From: Caenorhabditis remanei
Lineage: Eukaryota; Nematoda; Chromadorea; Rhabditida; Rhabditidae
Assembly (NCBI RefSeq): GCF_010183535.1
Contig: NC_071332.1
Location: forward strand, 16,802,001-16,866,000
Direction of reading: 5' to 3'
DNA length: 64,000 nt
Positions 9,347 through 22,019 of this stretch are shown here, in pieces. The translations under genes were made by a program, and so were the position numbers. The notes beneath the pieces were generated by a model, which had not been told where the DNA came from, made no database searches, and saw nothing but the letters and a program-made list of their open reading frames with translations. The stretch's first letter is position 1, and each line of letters starts with the position of its first letter.

Positions 9347-11189
9347 ATGGCCATATTCTTTTGTCTCATTGCTTATATTTTTCTAATTCAGTTCTCCCTT
9401 GGAAATTATGACAAGGATTTAAAACACGTTCTGGATGCCTATAAAGAAAGTTAGTTTCATTTAAAAAAAGTTTTTTTCATTCTCTTCAATTACTTCTTAA
9501 TTCTTCAGACCCCGATTGTGTCTTCAATTACACTCAAGTCAACTCCACCACTATCAAATTTTTCCCACAATGTGAGATGGTGTATGCTATAATTGTTATC
9601 AACTCTGACACTGACTTATCGGGGGATCAGATCAAAACTGCATTTAAGAATATGAGCACATTGGTTGGCGGGATAAGAGTGGAAAACTCCGACCTAACCA
9701 ATTTTTCATTTGTCACACCTCATAAGACCAGAGGTTATGTTGGCTTTTATTGTGAGACATGTGAGTTTAGAGATTGCGTGCGGAAATAGGAAATTCTTTG
9801 GGTTAATTTAGATGGGCTATTCATCAAAAACAATTCTTATCTTACCAATGTCAGTATGTTATCAAACATCCGTTTGTACCCTGGAAACAGTCCGGGGGAT
9901 TGTGTGATCCAAGTGAAGGATAATAAGTTGCTAGATATGGAAAAATTGTGTGATAATGGGTGGCTGGCAGAGTCTACAGATCTAACAACAACTGGAAATT
10001 TGAAAAATTGTGGTTAGTTTTTTTTCTACTTTAAAGTTTCTAATTAGAAGTATTCAGGTTGTCAAATTAGTGAAATCTCGTCATCTGCTCAGAATTGCTC
10101 TGCCACTTATAACGGGATTCAGTTACTCAACGTTTCAGTCAATACATCTCATTTTTCAAATATCAAGCTTGTCAAAGGAATAATCAATATCCAAGATACA
10201 AACCTTCAAAACTTATCTTTTCTGAAAAGTTTTCAATACTGGACGGTTAGAAGCGACAAATCAATTATTCTCAATCTTCAGAATAATCCAGAGATGACCA
10301 GATTTTTATTACCGAAAATTTGGGTATCTGCATAACTTTTTTTCAAAACGTTCTAATTTAAAAATGTTTAAGAATATTGAAAATAATGCTCCAGATGGAA
10401 TTACTCTTGCCAACTTTGAGAATTTGCACCCTGATTTCTGTCTGTCTCTGTCGGAGATGATGATCCTGCTCGAACTGAATTTACCTTTTGTGAATCTTCA
10501 AGCAAAATTCTGTGAGGACCCTGGAGATATTGGGGAGCTAATTTTATGTCGGTTTACTTCGATGTACGATTTGCCGAATAACTGCGATATAGTTCTGGGA
10601 GACTTGAAGATAGAGAAAGGAGATGAAGATGACTGCACCAAGCTGAATAATATGAAGTATTTATTTGGCGCATTGATTGTCCAAAACACTGAATTAACAG
10701 ATTTGGACAATTTGGCAGCTTGCAAACATATTGTGTCTTTAAATGGTAATATTTCAAGGCTCAAAACATATTGAGTTCCTAATTTCAGATTCATATCCAG
10801 TGATTCAATTCATTTCAAACAAGAAACTCAAAAATTTGGAACTTCGATACATTTATGTTTGTCAGAAATGTATTCTAAAAACTTTCAAAAAATATTTCAG
10901 AGTATAACAACCCGAGGCAAAAGAGAAGCTATAATTCAGGACAACGATCTTTTCAAAGCAGAACTAGGCAATCAGTCCTGTCAGCTCTTTCAATCTTATA
11001 CTGAATACTCTGAGTACGTGACAAGACTGGTGTATATTGGAGGGGATTGTGGTAAATATACTTTGTAAAACATTTTATCAAATACATTAAAATCTTTTAG
11101 GTGCTCGCGTGGATATCAAACAGATTTCTACTATCAGTACTAATCTCTCATCAATTTTAGTGACCGTGCTTATATTTTTCATTTTTTGA
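9347..11189 (+). CDS. irld-like secreted protein with receptor L domains (copy 1)
   Basis: Eight exons reconstruct in one frame: 9347-9449, 9509-9760, 9812-10012, 10058-10323, 10373-10745, 10789-10856, 10901-11051, 11101-11189. A signal peptide comes first (FFCLIAYIFLIQFSLG). Two L-domain-like leucine-rich solenoids follow: repeats such as STLVGGIRVENSDL and LVKGIINIQDTNLQ, the boundary motif NLKNCG, and the second-domain signature NLHPDFCL. The C-terminus is a short hydrophobic tail (VTVLIFFIF), typical of a GPI-anchor signal. Nematode irld proteins resemble the ligand-binding L domains of insulin/EGF receptors without a kinase; binding of insulin-like peptides is a family inference. The junction at 10323/10373 uses a weak acceptor (GTTTAAG). 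It has relatives at 18781 and 43411. Confidence 0.8.
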
Positions 11190-11543
11190 ATAATCTTAAT
11201 AACACTTCAATTTTGCATAATTTAAAAAGGAAGGAGTAATTGCCCCACTATCTCCAGTAAAATACCGTTGAAGGGCTCTAACTAGTGATGCGAAAATGGC
11301 AATGCAGGTGTGCCAGATATCAAAGGAATATGATCTAAGAATTTGATTGTTACAGAATGAAAACATTACTACTTATATCTATTTTATTTATTGAAACGAA
11401 TGAACAAGTCACTGACACGTAAAATTTGAAATAAAGTTGGATGAAATTTAAAATGTAGGCAGGGCGCAGATTAAAATATGGGATTTGAGGGTTTATCTAA
11501 AGACAAACATTGATAATGACTACCAAGTCGCTGACAAAACCGC

Positions 11544-12792
11544 TTAGTTCATAACAGTTGGAGAATTCACATTCTTCGATCCTGTCTGATTTGTACTTGG
11601 CTCTGTTTCCACGGTACTCAATAACTGTTTACATTTATCCAAAAACTGAATGATGAGTTCTGGAAGATGTACACTGAACAAACGATATTCATACGTCAAC
11701 TCACTTTTTGCAGCTTTTTTGTAGTCTGCAACGATATACATAACAATGATAGCATCCATTGCTGGGTACAATGTGAAGGCGCAGAGGAATATTCCAGTTG
11801 GTAGATCACACTCTAGATCTAGTAGAGGAAGGTAGATTATAAGCATCACAGGAGAAAACAGAGTTATAGTGGGCGTCACAATCTGGAGAATAAGAGTCTT
11901 GAAAAATTGCTTGTGTAGGTTTCTCAATGAAATTGAGAGCATTTGAAGCTTTTCCTCCATGCCAATATACATAAAAATAGCACAATAGATGATTACAGTA
12001 TACTGGATAGCCATGATACATGTCATGGTAGTTGTCGACGAAATATTAAACCATCGGATAGAACCGGTAGCGTCATAGGCAACGACGGCTACACCCGAAA
12101 CCTCAGATATGTCGAGATTGAGTTTTTGAAGCATATCAGAGCTGAAGTAATAAGCTAAAAGTAATTTCATTACACTCGACTTGCTTCAAGTATCCTTTTG
12201 AGTATTCGTCTATTTTATCAAAATACAAAATCCCCAGAGCCCAAGCAACACCGAAGAACACCGAATAGACAACAGAGATCATAAACTTCCATCCTTTGAA
12301 AAAGCGGAGTTTCGTTTCACTGAAAAGCAACACTTCATCACAATTCGTTTCCGAGAGAACTTACTCAAAAATCGCCCAGTATCGATATAAAAATTGAACC
12401 GATAGCATGGAAATGGTGGATGCGTAGACTCCCGTGTAAAAGCACAAACAGAAGGTTACAGTGTCTTGACTCATTCCAAATGGGCGACTGGTACTATAGA
12501 AGACATAACCAGCATTGTGAGAATACACATTCTAAAATTGAAACAAGTGAAATGTTTTCTATTTCCTGAATACCGGATAAAGAATCAGCTCTATCGTTGC
12601 GAAAAATATACCAACTGTTGGGAAGAGAATTAGTAGATATTTATAACTTCCAAAACTTCTGGATATCCCAAAAACAGTAAGAAATATTAGAATGTAACAG
12701 AAGAAAGTGGTAGAGAAGAATCCAAACTGAGCAATAAGCTGGGCGATTTTCACATAGATAGTGAAGGATTTCGATTCAGAAGCGTCGGGCAT
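11544..12792 (-). CDS. str-like chemoreceptor (copy A)
   Basis: Exons from 12792: 12574-12792, 12365-12531, 12185-12319, 11544-12141. Seven-helix receptor of the Str family. Helix 1-2 has IFLTVFGISRSFGSYKYLLI, helix 3 has SMLSVQFLYRYWAIFE, the loop has LDISEVSGVAVVAYD, and helix 7 has YPAMDAIIVMYIVADYKKAA. Length, about 370 residues, is normal for the family. Role: chemosensory GPCR by family. The last intron (12142-12184) starts with GC, not GT (GCAAGTCG); the two paralogues have GTAAGT there. GC-AG introns do occur in nematodes, so the gene may still splice. Close paralogues are at 17074 (+) and 32336 (-). Confidence 0.82.
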
Positions 12793-12970
12793 TTTCAGAA
12801 TGATGATAACGTTATGTTGGCTAACTATACGCTGGTATTAATGTTTTTGAATAAAGATATATGGCAGACAGGAAATTGTATTACAGACTATTGTTTTCAG
12901 ACTGTCTTTGATTAGATCTTATAGACTACGTCTGTATGACAGGAAATTGAATCGTATAATATTGTTATCA
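12793..12970 (-). promoter_or_regulatory. Conserved upstream block of str-like copy A
   Basis: Read towards the gene, this stretch shares words with the upstream regions of the other two str-like copies: GACTACGTCTGTATG-type, CAGACAGGAAATTG and GGCTAACTATAC near the start codon. No ORF. A shared promoter retained after duplication is the simplest reading. Confidence 0.5.
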
Positions 12971-13199
12971 GAATGCTTTTAATGTAAAAACGGTGTGTGT
13001 ACCCGTATTAAGATAATTACCGTAAAACCTGTAATAGAACTACATGGACTTCTATTTTTCCAACACATTCGGAGATACAGGCGTACTTTATTAAAATGTG
13101 AACATCTGTTTTTCGAAGATGAGAAGAACCATTTGGATATTTTCTCAATGAAACCTCAAACACTCTTGATAAATTTAAACAAAAACTGAAAAACAATTC

Positions 13200-14552
13200 T
13201 CAATAACTTTTCGTCGAATTCTTTGATGTATTTCCAGTTGCCACAACTATTGACTCGGTCCTTGTAGGCTCGTTGACCTGAAATCCGTGTCATTCTACTG
13301 CTGTCGTCTTAATTCTTACCTTCGTCTTAGCCCTTCTCCAGAAAAATTTCATAGCAACTTCCCGATAATGTGAAGACATAAACAAACAAACAAAACAGTG
13401 AGTCACTGAATTCAAGGTTAGCAATGTTTTGGGGATATGCGCCAGCATCATAGTTAGTTGTCTGAAAGTTTAAGTGGAATTTGCTATGTTGATAAAAGTA
13501 CATTGACTCTTACACTCGAAAAAAATGGAATGTTGTCGTTTGGATAGGGCCATTTGCTAAAAATGAAAAGTATACTGTATCCAAGCGTAGCTATCAAAAA
13601 GGAGACAGTCATTCCAATTATCAAATTTGAAGTATTATCTTGTCTAAAATTTTTCTTAAAACAAGAAAATAAAAATAAAACTGATTGATTACTTTTCAGA
13701 TCCCAATCTCTTCCGCCGTTTCTTTGCAATCTTGAGCGCTACCAGAAGAATTACAGTAAGAAAAGTGTAGATCACGGTGAGCACTAATATACTGAAACCT
13801 TCTGTGAGTTCGTGTTGTGCCACTTTTTCATCTTCGAGTCCAATAAAATAGCAACTGAAAATCAAATATTTTGCTTTGGTGGGCCGGAGTGAAACTCACA
13901 ATGACACAACATCTTTATGGGGTTTTGCCCGAAGATAAAACTCTGCGTACCAAATTCCCAAAATAAGATTAAAAATAAACACTACAAAAATTGCTGTGGA
14001 AAGTTTCGTCAATCGATTTGCCACCGCGCTCATAGAGAACATAACAGAGACAGTGCGGATAAAAGTCATCGACAAGGCAAGTACTATGGAACACATTCTC
14101 CCAAATTTTTGAACTCCTCCAGAATACCATTCAACTCCCATATAAAGCCATTGCTTGAAACTAGCACAGGCACCGATTTTTTCTGCGATTTACGCGTAGT
14201 CATACACAAATGCTTCAGAAATACTCGATGCAAAAACCAGAATATCAGAGACACAAATTCCAATCATGACAAAAAACACAGCGTTGTTCCTGAGCTCTTT
14301 TCTTGTTAGAACAAAAAAATGCAGCAAATTTAAAAATAATCCAACATAGGTGGCAGCTTCATTCAATAGTTTGGAATATTTTAAAAATCCCACCTCGATT
14401 TCCACATCAAACGTGAATATGCTATCTGTGTCGATGCAATCAGTAGAGTCACCAGTCCATGGATAGAATACAAGTGGCTCGTATTCGTATTCGGTGGTGG
14501 TCCTTAGAGAACGTGGTGTAGTTGTCGGGTTTTTCTCGTGAATTTTTAGCAT
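13200..14552 (-). pseudogene. srw-like receptor with in-frame stop (copy A)
   Basis: Srw-class (FMRFamide-receptor-like) seven-helix receptor. The start MLKIHEKN at 14552 is chosen because the related copies start with short basic M(K/R)T tails followed by TTTE. Helix 1 has LNLLHFFVLTRKELRNN and helix 2 GICVSDILVF. Later exons give the cytosolic KKRRKRL stretch, FLIATLGYSILFIFS and the C-terminal signature HCFVCLFMSSHYREVAMKFFWRR. A single TAA (14190-14192) interrupts the first exon after AFVYDYA. The frame then continues unchanged with family sequence (IAEKIGACASF). This looks like a nonsense mutation, though an allele or sequence error is possible. The tail exon ends with TGA at 13200. Confidence 0.72.
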
Positions 14553-14785
14553 CAGACTGGAGAATTCGAAATGAAAGTGGGGGACTTGTTTTCTGAATGG
14601 CAATATATGTAATCTTGAGTAATTATAGGTGGTTGAGTCGAGAGAAAACACATGACTCATTGTGAGAGGGATAAATGTTTAAAAATGTTTTATCAAAACT
14701 ACATGAAAAAAGTTATTATTATTATTCTGGAACAACTTAGAAACAAGAAAAAATTATTATTATTGAACCAAAATGTTTCCAGAAG

Positions 14786-15324
14786 CTAAGCTTGCTGGCA
14801 GAAAACGCTCGTAATAGTTGTTGTACACGTAACACCCATAGACGTCGCAGAGTACTTCCACATCATGTCTACACTGCTGCATTGTACCATTATAGTTACG
14901 GTTCGATTTGGAGGACTATTTTCCACAGGTTCACCAGCTGTGTTAAAAGTCATACTGGCAAAGTTGCCCTCATCAGCCGTGCATTGGAGATTCATTGTAG
15001 CGATCGTATCCAGGGTTCCAGGGATTTGTGTGGTGTTATACCTGTAGACGCACTTATAGATTTGTAATTATATTTTCAATCCTCACATGTCATAAACAAC
15101 ATCGATCTCTTGTGCAGCGTTTGGGTTTCCAAGAGCTATATCAGTTTGTGAACAATTTCCTGTAGAAAAATAAAAATTTTGCTTTAATACGTTCAAAACT
15201 CACGAAGTTCGGGTTCTTCTGTGACTATGGGCATGGTTACAGATTCAGTTCTCAAGCATGGATTTACAATAGTCAGACAGTAAAAAATGACCAGGGAAGA
15301 TAGAAAAAAATTCAGACAAAACAT
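14786..15324 (-). CDS. Secreted cysteine-containing protein, C6/DUF281-like
   Basis: Three exons: 15204-15324, 15087-15159, 14786-15041. The protein is about 150 residues. Signal peptide MFCLNFFLSSLVIFYCLTIV is followed by a short Thr/Glu-rich linker. The C-terminal domain has spaced cysteines (LQCTADEGNFASMTFN, TIMVQC, VTCTTT, SVFCQQ). The LQCTADE...ASMTFN piece resembles nematode C6/DUF281 secreted domains of unknown function; this is a resemblance by eye. No membrane anchor. It lies divergent from the str-like gene at 17074 across a 1.7-kb spacer. Confidence 0.6.
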
Positions 15325-17073
15325 GCCGTTTTAAGTATAACATTAAGTTCTTTGGACTCATTCTTTTATACTAAATTAGAAAAGGGCGGAGATCATAATG
15401 TGAACGAAAGGGAACGTTCAAGATAAAAACATAATGTAATGGCGTTGAGGTTTGTCGATCAATCGAGACCAAATTAATTTTCTAATTAGAGAAATGAACT
15501 CGGAAAATGAGTGACAGTATGGGAAAGGGAGAAATGGCATCGTTAAAATGACTGATCTGATAGTGAGGCGGAACGATATTCTATTAGGGAGATGTGCTCT
15601 CATCAGCTAATTATTTAATTGGTTAATTAATTTTTAACAATTGAAAACATATATTTTGGGTAATCAAACTTTTTTTAAAGTAAGAAGTTGTTGCTAAGAG
15701 ATTCGATATAAGTTATAATGATATCTAAAGTTTAATTTTTCTGTAAGTCTCTTAATCAGAACAAGAGCTCACTGTGACTTTTGAAATCATATTTTTTGAT
15801 GTCTGAGACAACTTCACTGTCATATTTCCTTCACCAGCTCGAGACGGCATTTTACAGTATTCTAAAACAATTCTTCATTTTTATGTTCATAAGTTCAAGC
15901 TACATATGAATAGCTTCTCCCATATTCCGACCGAAAAGTCTTCTTGAACATCCCGAAATGATATCTTTCCGCGCAGGAGGTTAAAAAACCATTTCATTAT
16001 ACGGGATCATAAAAAGAAAGTGAAATTAGGATCACACTACATAGGATCACACTGCAATCGAAGAATGTTGATCTCACTGGAAATTTAGAAAACTTGGGAA
16101 AAAAGAGTTGGATTTATCTTTATACGGTATGCCATATTATTACAAACTGTTAGAAAAAATGTTATTACTTGAAAAAAAGAGTTTTTAACAAAATTCGACC
16201 CAAATCGCTATTATTTGAGACTCAATGTGAGGTTTGAGCCGGTTCAAACATCAGAGAACACGCAATTTTTAACTAATGGTTTGAAAAAGTCAGTGTCAAC
16301 TTATGAATACAATTCAATCCTTTCCTCTTAATTCGAACCATGTCTGTCTCCCCGCAGTGATGCGGCGTGACAAGCGATAAATCAACTACAATTCGCGGCG
16401 GGTTTATCTGTATGTAGCCTGATCTTTCTAATCAGACAAAACGGAGGGAATCAGTTTTTTAATGTGTTCTCTTTCTCTTCGTAAGGTCAAAAAATGATAT
16501 GATCGGGAAAGGATAGAGGGTCAATGACTCCTTTCTTTTCAAACGATGCAAAATTAATGTTTTTTTAATCTATAAAAAAAGACTAATTTAAACAAGGGAA
16601 CTAAAACTGATGAGAAGTTAAAACTGATAGTAGAAATTTTCAAAATAAATGATTATCGTAAAAAATATTTTGTTTTCAAGAACTTTGTTTTGGCATGCTT
16701 TAATAATATTCATCCATGATCTGTGTTTTTGCGTTTTCAATAGAAAACTTGAACGTCTAGGAATGTTTGCCATCGCTGGAAACGTGCTTGTTGCACTTGA
16801 ACATATACTGTTCTAGTCTCGGTAAGTCCCATCTTACGAGAAAAACATTATTGAGAATTTCGAGTATCACTCAGGGCCATTCCCTCGTGAGGCTGAGGTT
16901 GTTATGAATTACAAGAAGTAGCTTCACTACATACAGACGTAATCCACAAGGTCCAATTAAAAACAGTCTGAAAACATTAGTGTATAATACGATTTCTGTC
17001 TGCTTTATATTTTCATCGAAAACATTCATACCACCGTCTTGTTAGCCAACAGAACATTATCATCATACGGATA
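15325..17073. other. Intergenic spacer between divergent genes
   Basis: 1.7 kb without a supported gene. AT-rich with poly-A/T runs. The segment near 16320-16440 is more GC-rich but shows no ORF or RNA fold I can defend. The last 200 bp form the conserved upstream block of the next gene. Confidence 0.45.
16870..17073 (+). promoter_or_regulatory. Conserved upstream block of str-like copy B
   Basis: Matches the region upstream of copy C (33655-33905) over most of its length, including GTAGTGAAGCTACTT, AATTCATAACAAC and GGCTAAC near the ATG, and partly that of copy A. No coding potential. Confidence 0.5.
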
Positions 17074-18394
17074 ATGGCTGGTCCGTTTGATTCAAAATCC
17101 TTCACGATCTACGTGAAAATCGCCCAGTTTGTTGCTCAGTTGGGCTTTTTTACTACCACTTTCTTTTGTTACATTTTGATATTTCTTACTGTTTTTGGAA
17201 TAAACAGAAAATTCGGAAGTTATAAATATCTACTGATTTTCTTTCCAACAGTTGGTATCCTTTTTGCAACGATGGAGCTACTTCTTTATCCGGTAATCGT
17301 GTAATAGGAAACATTACATTTGTTCTAATTTTAGAATGTGTATTCTCACAATGCTGGTTATGTCTTCTATAGTACCAGTCGCCCATTTGGTATGAGTCAA
17401 GACGTTGTAACCTTCTGTTTGTGCTTATACACTGGAGTGTACGCATCTACCATCTCCATGCTATCGGTCCAGTTTTTATATCGATACTGGGCGATTTTTG
17501 AGTAAGTTCTCTGGGGGAAAATGAATTGTCATGAAGTTTTGGTCTTCAGTGAAACAAAACTCCGCTTTTTCAAAGGATGGAAGTTTATGATCTCTGTTGT
17601 CTATTCGGCGTTCTTCGGCGTTGTTTGGGCTCTGGGGACATTGTATTTTGATGAAATTGACAATTACTCAAAAGGATATTTTAAGTAAGTCTAGTGAAAT
17701 GAAACTGACTGATGTACAGATTGCATTACTACCACGTCAATTAAAAGATAAAAGACCACTTAAGGACCCAGTAACCTCAGGTCTGTAAAAATCTTCTTAA
17801 TTCAGCTCTGATATGCTTCAAAAATTCAATCTCGACATTTCTGAGGTTTCGGGTGTAGCCGTTGTTGCCTATGACGCTACCGGTTCTATCCGATGGTTCA
17901 ACATCTCGTCGACACTTAACATGACATGTATCATGGCTATCCAGTATACTGTAATCATCTATTGTGCTGTTTTTATGTATATTGGTATGGAGGAAAAGCT
18001 TCAAATACTCTCACTATCCATGAGAAACCTTCACAAGCAATTTTTCAAGACACTCATTCTCCAGATTGTAACCCCCACTATAACTCTGTTTTCTCCAGTG
18101 ACATTTATATTGTACCTTTCACTACTAGATATTGAGTGTGATCTACCAACTGGTATTTTGCTCTGCGCCATTACACTGTACCCAGCTATGGATGCTATCA
18201 TTGTTTTGTGCATCGTCTCAGCCTATAAAAAGGCTGCAAAAAGTGAGTTGGTGTATGAATATCGTATGCCCAGTGTTCACTTTCCAGAACTCACTATTCA
18301 GTTTTTGGATAAATGTAGAAAGTTGTTGGGTACCGTGGAAACAGAGCCAAGTACCAGACTTAATAATGTGAATCTTCCAAATGTTATGAACTAA
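17074..18394 (+). CDS. str-like chemoreceptor (copy B)
   Basis: Four exons with the same structure as copies A and C: ATG at 17074, introns near 17300, 17503 and 17684, last exon to TAA at 18394. Motifs: ESKSF-like N-terminus (DSKSFTIYVKIAQ), FGSYKYLLIFFPTVG, SHNAGYVFYSTSRPFG, YRYWAIFE, LDISEVSGVAVVAYDATG and YPAMDAIIVLCIVSAYKKAA. All donors are GT. No lesion seen, so this is the best candidate for the functional member of the trio. Role: chemosensory GPCR by family. Confidence 0.85.
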
Positions 18395-18780
18395 TGTAAG
18401 TGGTTTTGTCAGTGACTTGGTAGTGAATTTCAACTTCAACTTTAGGACAACATTTTCTCAACGTAAGCACGGAGGGCAACAATTGCTGGAAAATAAAAAC
18501 AAAAAAACAAAAAGAAAATGTTTCTATGTCCATTCAAACCATTTTAACCTTTTTTAAACAATTATTTGTTTTCCCCCGAACTTTAAAAAAATCATTCTCT
18601 TATTTACCAAAGTTGTTTTTTTCCAGTTTCCCCCATTGTATTGAGTTTTGTGCTTTGAAATTTTCACTCTAGACCTCAACAGAACAATTGTCATACGAAA
18701 CTAATAAACACATGTAATTGCCACCTTTCATATTTTTCAATCTCAAATGTTAAGAAACTTTTTTCATTTAATCATTCATA
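18395..18780 (+). other. Spacer, downstream of str-like copy B
   Basis: The first 100 bp (CAACGTAAGCACGGAGGGCAACA) match sequence downstream of copy C (32240-32300, other strand), so the duplication included 3' flank. The rest is AT-rich with no gene. Confidence 0.45.
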
Positions 18781-20508
18781 ATGCTCTCCTTATTCTTTTT
18801 TATTTTTTCTACTTTCTTTGTTCCAAGCTTTTCATCTGATTCTTCTCTACCAGGTATCTGAAAAAAGAAATTCATAAATTCCGTTTATTCCAAATGTTCA
18901 GACACAAAATGCATTTTCAATCAAACCGAAATTACTTCAAAAACTATTAAAAAATTTCCCAAATGCAGTACGGTGTATGCTCATATTGTGATAAACTCAA
19001 AGACAGATTTATCAGTGAATCAGTTGAAAAAAGCTTTCCAAAATATGTCAACTCTGGTCGGCGGTTTACGAATGGAAAACTCCAATTTGTCGAGTCTCTC
19101 GTTTTTAACACCTGACAAAAATAATGAGTTTAGACTTGGGTGTCAGCCGAGTGAGTTTTTTTTTAATTTTTGAAATAAATTTTTTGAAACAGATGGGTTC
19201 ATCATTGAGAACAACTCTCAACTCACCGATATAGGAGGTCTCCAAAATATGAGGCCTTTGATGTTCGAGAGCTTGAATATGTGCAAGTTTCGAATAGTTA
19301 ACAATCCAAAGTTGGACCTCGAGAGTTTATGCTGGAGCTACCAACTGATAGATTTGGTTAACTTAACAACAGAAGGGAACTTGAAGAATTGTGGTAGATC
19401 TCTGAATAACAATATCCACCAGATCAAAACTTATTTCAGGGTGCCAAGGAGACCAAATAAATGCCTCTTCTCTATCTAATTACCAAAGCTGCACACGGTT
19501 TTACAACGGATTAGTCTTACATAATATCACGAAAACCACCGATTTATCACCTCTATCGAATGTGCAAACCGTATTGGGAAAGTTAGAAATTCGAAACTCC
19601 AATATTCAAAATTTGTCATTTTTGACAAATCTGAAGTATTTCAAAGTGTATGCAGAGTCGGAAATCATTTTCAATTTGAAAGACAATCCGGAGATGACAA
19701 GGCTTGGACTTTCAGCATTAGAAGAATTCGAAAATGTTAACTATGAAACATATCCGTTTCAAACCGGCAATATTGAAAACTTGCATCCCGATTTTTGTCT
19801 AACTGAAGATGAATTTAACTTTTTTGACAGTTTTCATTTCATTAACCTTCATGCCAAAGCTTGCGAGTTTGATGAACAAGGCCTCTGTTATTTTGAATCT
19901 ATGGACAAATTGCCAAACAACTGTCTCACTATAATTGGTAACCTGGTGATTGAGTCTGGCGATGAGGAGCATATTAACAAGCTGATCAGAGTGTACACTC
20001 TATTTGGTACTTTGATCATTAGGAATACTCAACTGGTGGATTTCAGTTTTCTGCCCAAACTGACTCTCATTATTTCTTTGAATGGTTTGTTAGCGTTATA
20101 TGACTAAAAATAACTGAGATTTCAAATTTCAGATACGCTGCCGGTTGTTCAAATTCTATCCAATAAGAACTTAACGAATCCGAAAATCGGCTCCAGTGTC
20201 AGGGTAATGTAACAATTTTGTATAATACAGATTTTCAGTTCTAACCAAAATTTCAGAACATATTCACAAGAAGCTTTTATAACCGTGTTGCAATAATTCA
20301 GGACAACCACCCGAACATATTCAATTATACAAATGGAACTTGCAACCTTTTTGGAGTGATAGTGAATGAAATGATTATGTATCGAAGAAGTTTGAATTAT
20401 ACCGGAGGGGATTGTGGGGCTCCAGTTGTTTTGGATTCTTATTCTGTGGAAGGATTCCGGTTTTTGATGATTTTGGTTTTGTTTTTAATGGAATATTTTA
20501 TTTTTTGA
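18781..20508 (+). CDS. irld-like receptor L-domain protein (copy 2)
   Basis: Signal peptide MLSLFFFIFSTFFVPSFSS, then exons joined at CAG acceptors near 18901, 19192, 19440, 20132 and 20256, in the same architecture as copy 1. First L domain: STLVGGLRMENSNLSSLSFL, ending NLKNCG. Second: GKLEIRNSNIQNLSFL, NPEMTRLGL, NLHPDFCLT and TLFGTLIIRNTQL. The tail (RFLMILVLFLMEYFIF) is hydrophobic and consistent with GPI attachment. No kinase domain. Putative extracellular or neuronal-surface binding protein by family. The frame is open throughout. Confidence 0.82.
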
Positions 20509-20566
20509 GTTTTTTATAAAAATTTAAGCTAAATAAATTTTCAAAAAATGATTTCATTTAAAAAAA

Positions 20567-21877
20567 TTAAGTTGTTCTTTTAGAAGAGTTTGAAGTTTTC
20601 GTAGTATCTACAGTTGTTGGATGTATAGAAGATTCCGGAGCGGCAACTTTGACTTCTTTCTTCTCCTTCCACAAAAATCTCTTTACAACATCCCTATACT
20701 GAGAAGACATACAGAAACAAATGAAACAATGGGCAATAGAACTTCCGATGGAGAATGTGAGAGCAACAACTTCTAGCTCCCCGAAAAATGCTCTGAAATT
20801 TATTTATTTTTTTGAAAAATGCCTTGCACCTACTGTTCTTTAAAATCTTGGACATAAATATAGCTGAAAATAAATAACGCTCCGTAGGCAAACTCTGAGA
20901 TGAACACCGTCGCAGCCATAGTCCCAACAAGTGCAGATGTGTTGGTAGATCAAAAATACAATCAATATTTATAAACTCACTCTGAATTAAAGTCTAGACT
21001 CACTTATCACTCTTCAAATTTTTCCTCCGTTTCTGCGCCGCTGCTAGAGCAATCATTAACGCTAGAGCCATCACGATATACACTAAGCTCACTGTGATAA
21101 CAATACACCCATCAATCAAATGAAATAGGTTTTCAGCTTTCCCAGTGGTCACATGTATATACATTACGTAGCTAGGTGTGTAGCCACCAGGACACCTAAA
21201 AAAGAGAAGTTTCCGGAAAAATAGAAATATACCATCTCAACTCACATCAGAAGTTTTTCAATTATTGTGCATTGAGAGTAAACCGCACTCCATCCACCAC
21301 AAATCAATCCGATCATCAGCACAATCAGCCATGCAGATCTAGCTTTCATCAGAATATTGACAGCTGAACTCATCGGGAAAATTACGGAAAATGAGCGAAA
21401 CGCAGCGATGAACAACGCGAGAAACGCTGAGCATCGTCGGCTCATAATTTGAGTGGAATTTGAGAAGACATCGATAAAAATATGATAATACGGGTAGACA
21501 CCAGGACACTTTTCTATCTGGTATATTATATGCCATGTCATGAAAATTTTCGCCATTTTACCAATAGAATGTATGAAATCACAGAGACAAATTCCAATCA
21601 TGATGATGTAAACCAAGTTGGACCTCAATTCTTTTTGGCATAAAATAAATAAGTGAGGAATGTTCACTATAAAGTTGACGACCACCGCGATGTCATAAAT
21701 CTGATGGAGTACTCCTAAAATGCTGGCGTAATATTCTGCCATTTGTTGAAAATTTTCAGTGAGATAGTCATCGTTATTGATGTATCCTCTGCCAAACGGA
21801 TCACTATAGATAAAGTCATCGGTAAAATAATCATAGGGGTCCATAGTAGAAGTACGGGAAAGTTTATTGGTTTTCAT
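20567..21877 (-). CDS. srw-like receptor (copy B), one splice acceptor missing
   Basis: Starts MKTNKLSRTST at 21877. Helix 1 has IVNIPHLFILCQKELRSNLVYI, helix 2 GICLCDFIHSIGK, helix 3 SRRCSAFLALFIAAFRSFSVIFPMS. Exon 2 carries KRRKNLKSDK. The exon-4 signature is HCFICFCMSSQYRDVVKRFLW, and the tail is Ser/Thr-rich to TAA at 20567. The intron before the NTSALVG exon has donor GTGAGTCTAG, but the expected acceptor reads TTTTTGAT, where paralogues have TTAG or ACAG before ACC. The only upstream CAG gives a stop. The gene may therefore be a recent pseudogene, or may use a non-canonical acceptor. Confidence 0.7.
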
Positions 21878-22019
21878 GGCTTGAGAATGAGAAAATTGGG
21901 GAGAAATGAGATTAAAACTTTGGTGAATTTGGACAACAAGAGAGCTCGTATACCCTATGATTGTAGTTTGAGGTGTTTATATGAAAAGGTTTTTCTAAAA
22001 ATCATTTCGCTATAATGAC

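Noticed and set aside
13995..14141. Separate small gene starting MGVEWYSGG
   Set aside because: It is the continuation, in the same frame, of the srw gene after the in-frame TAA.
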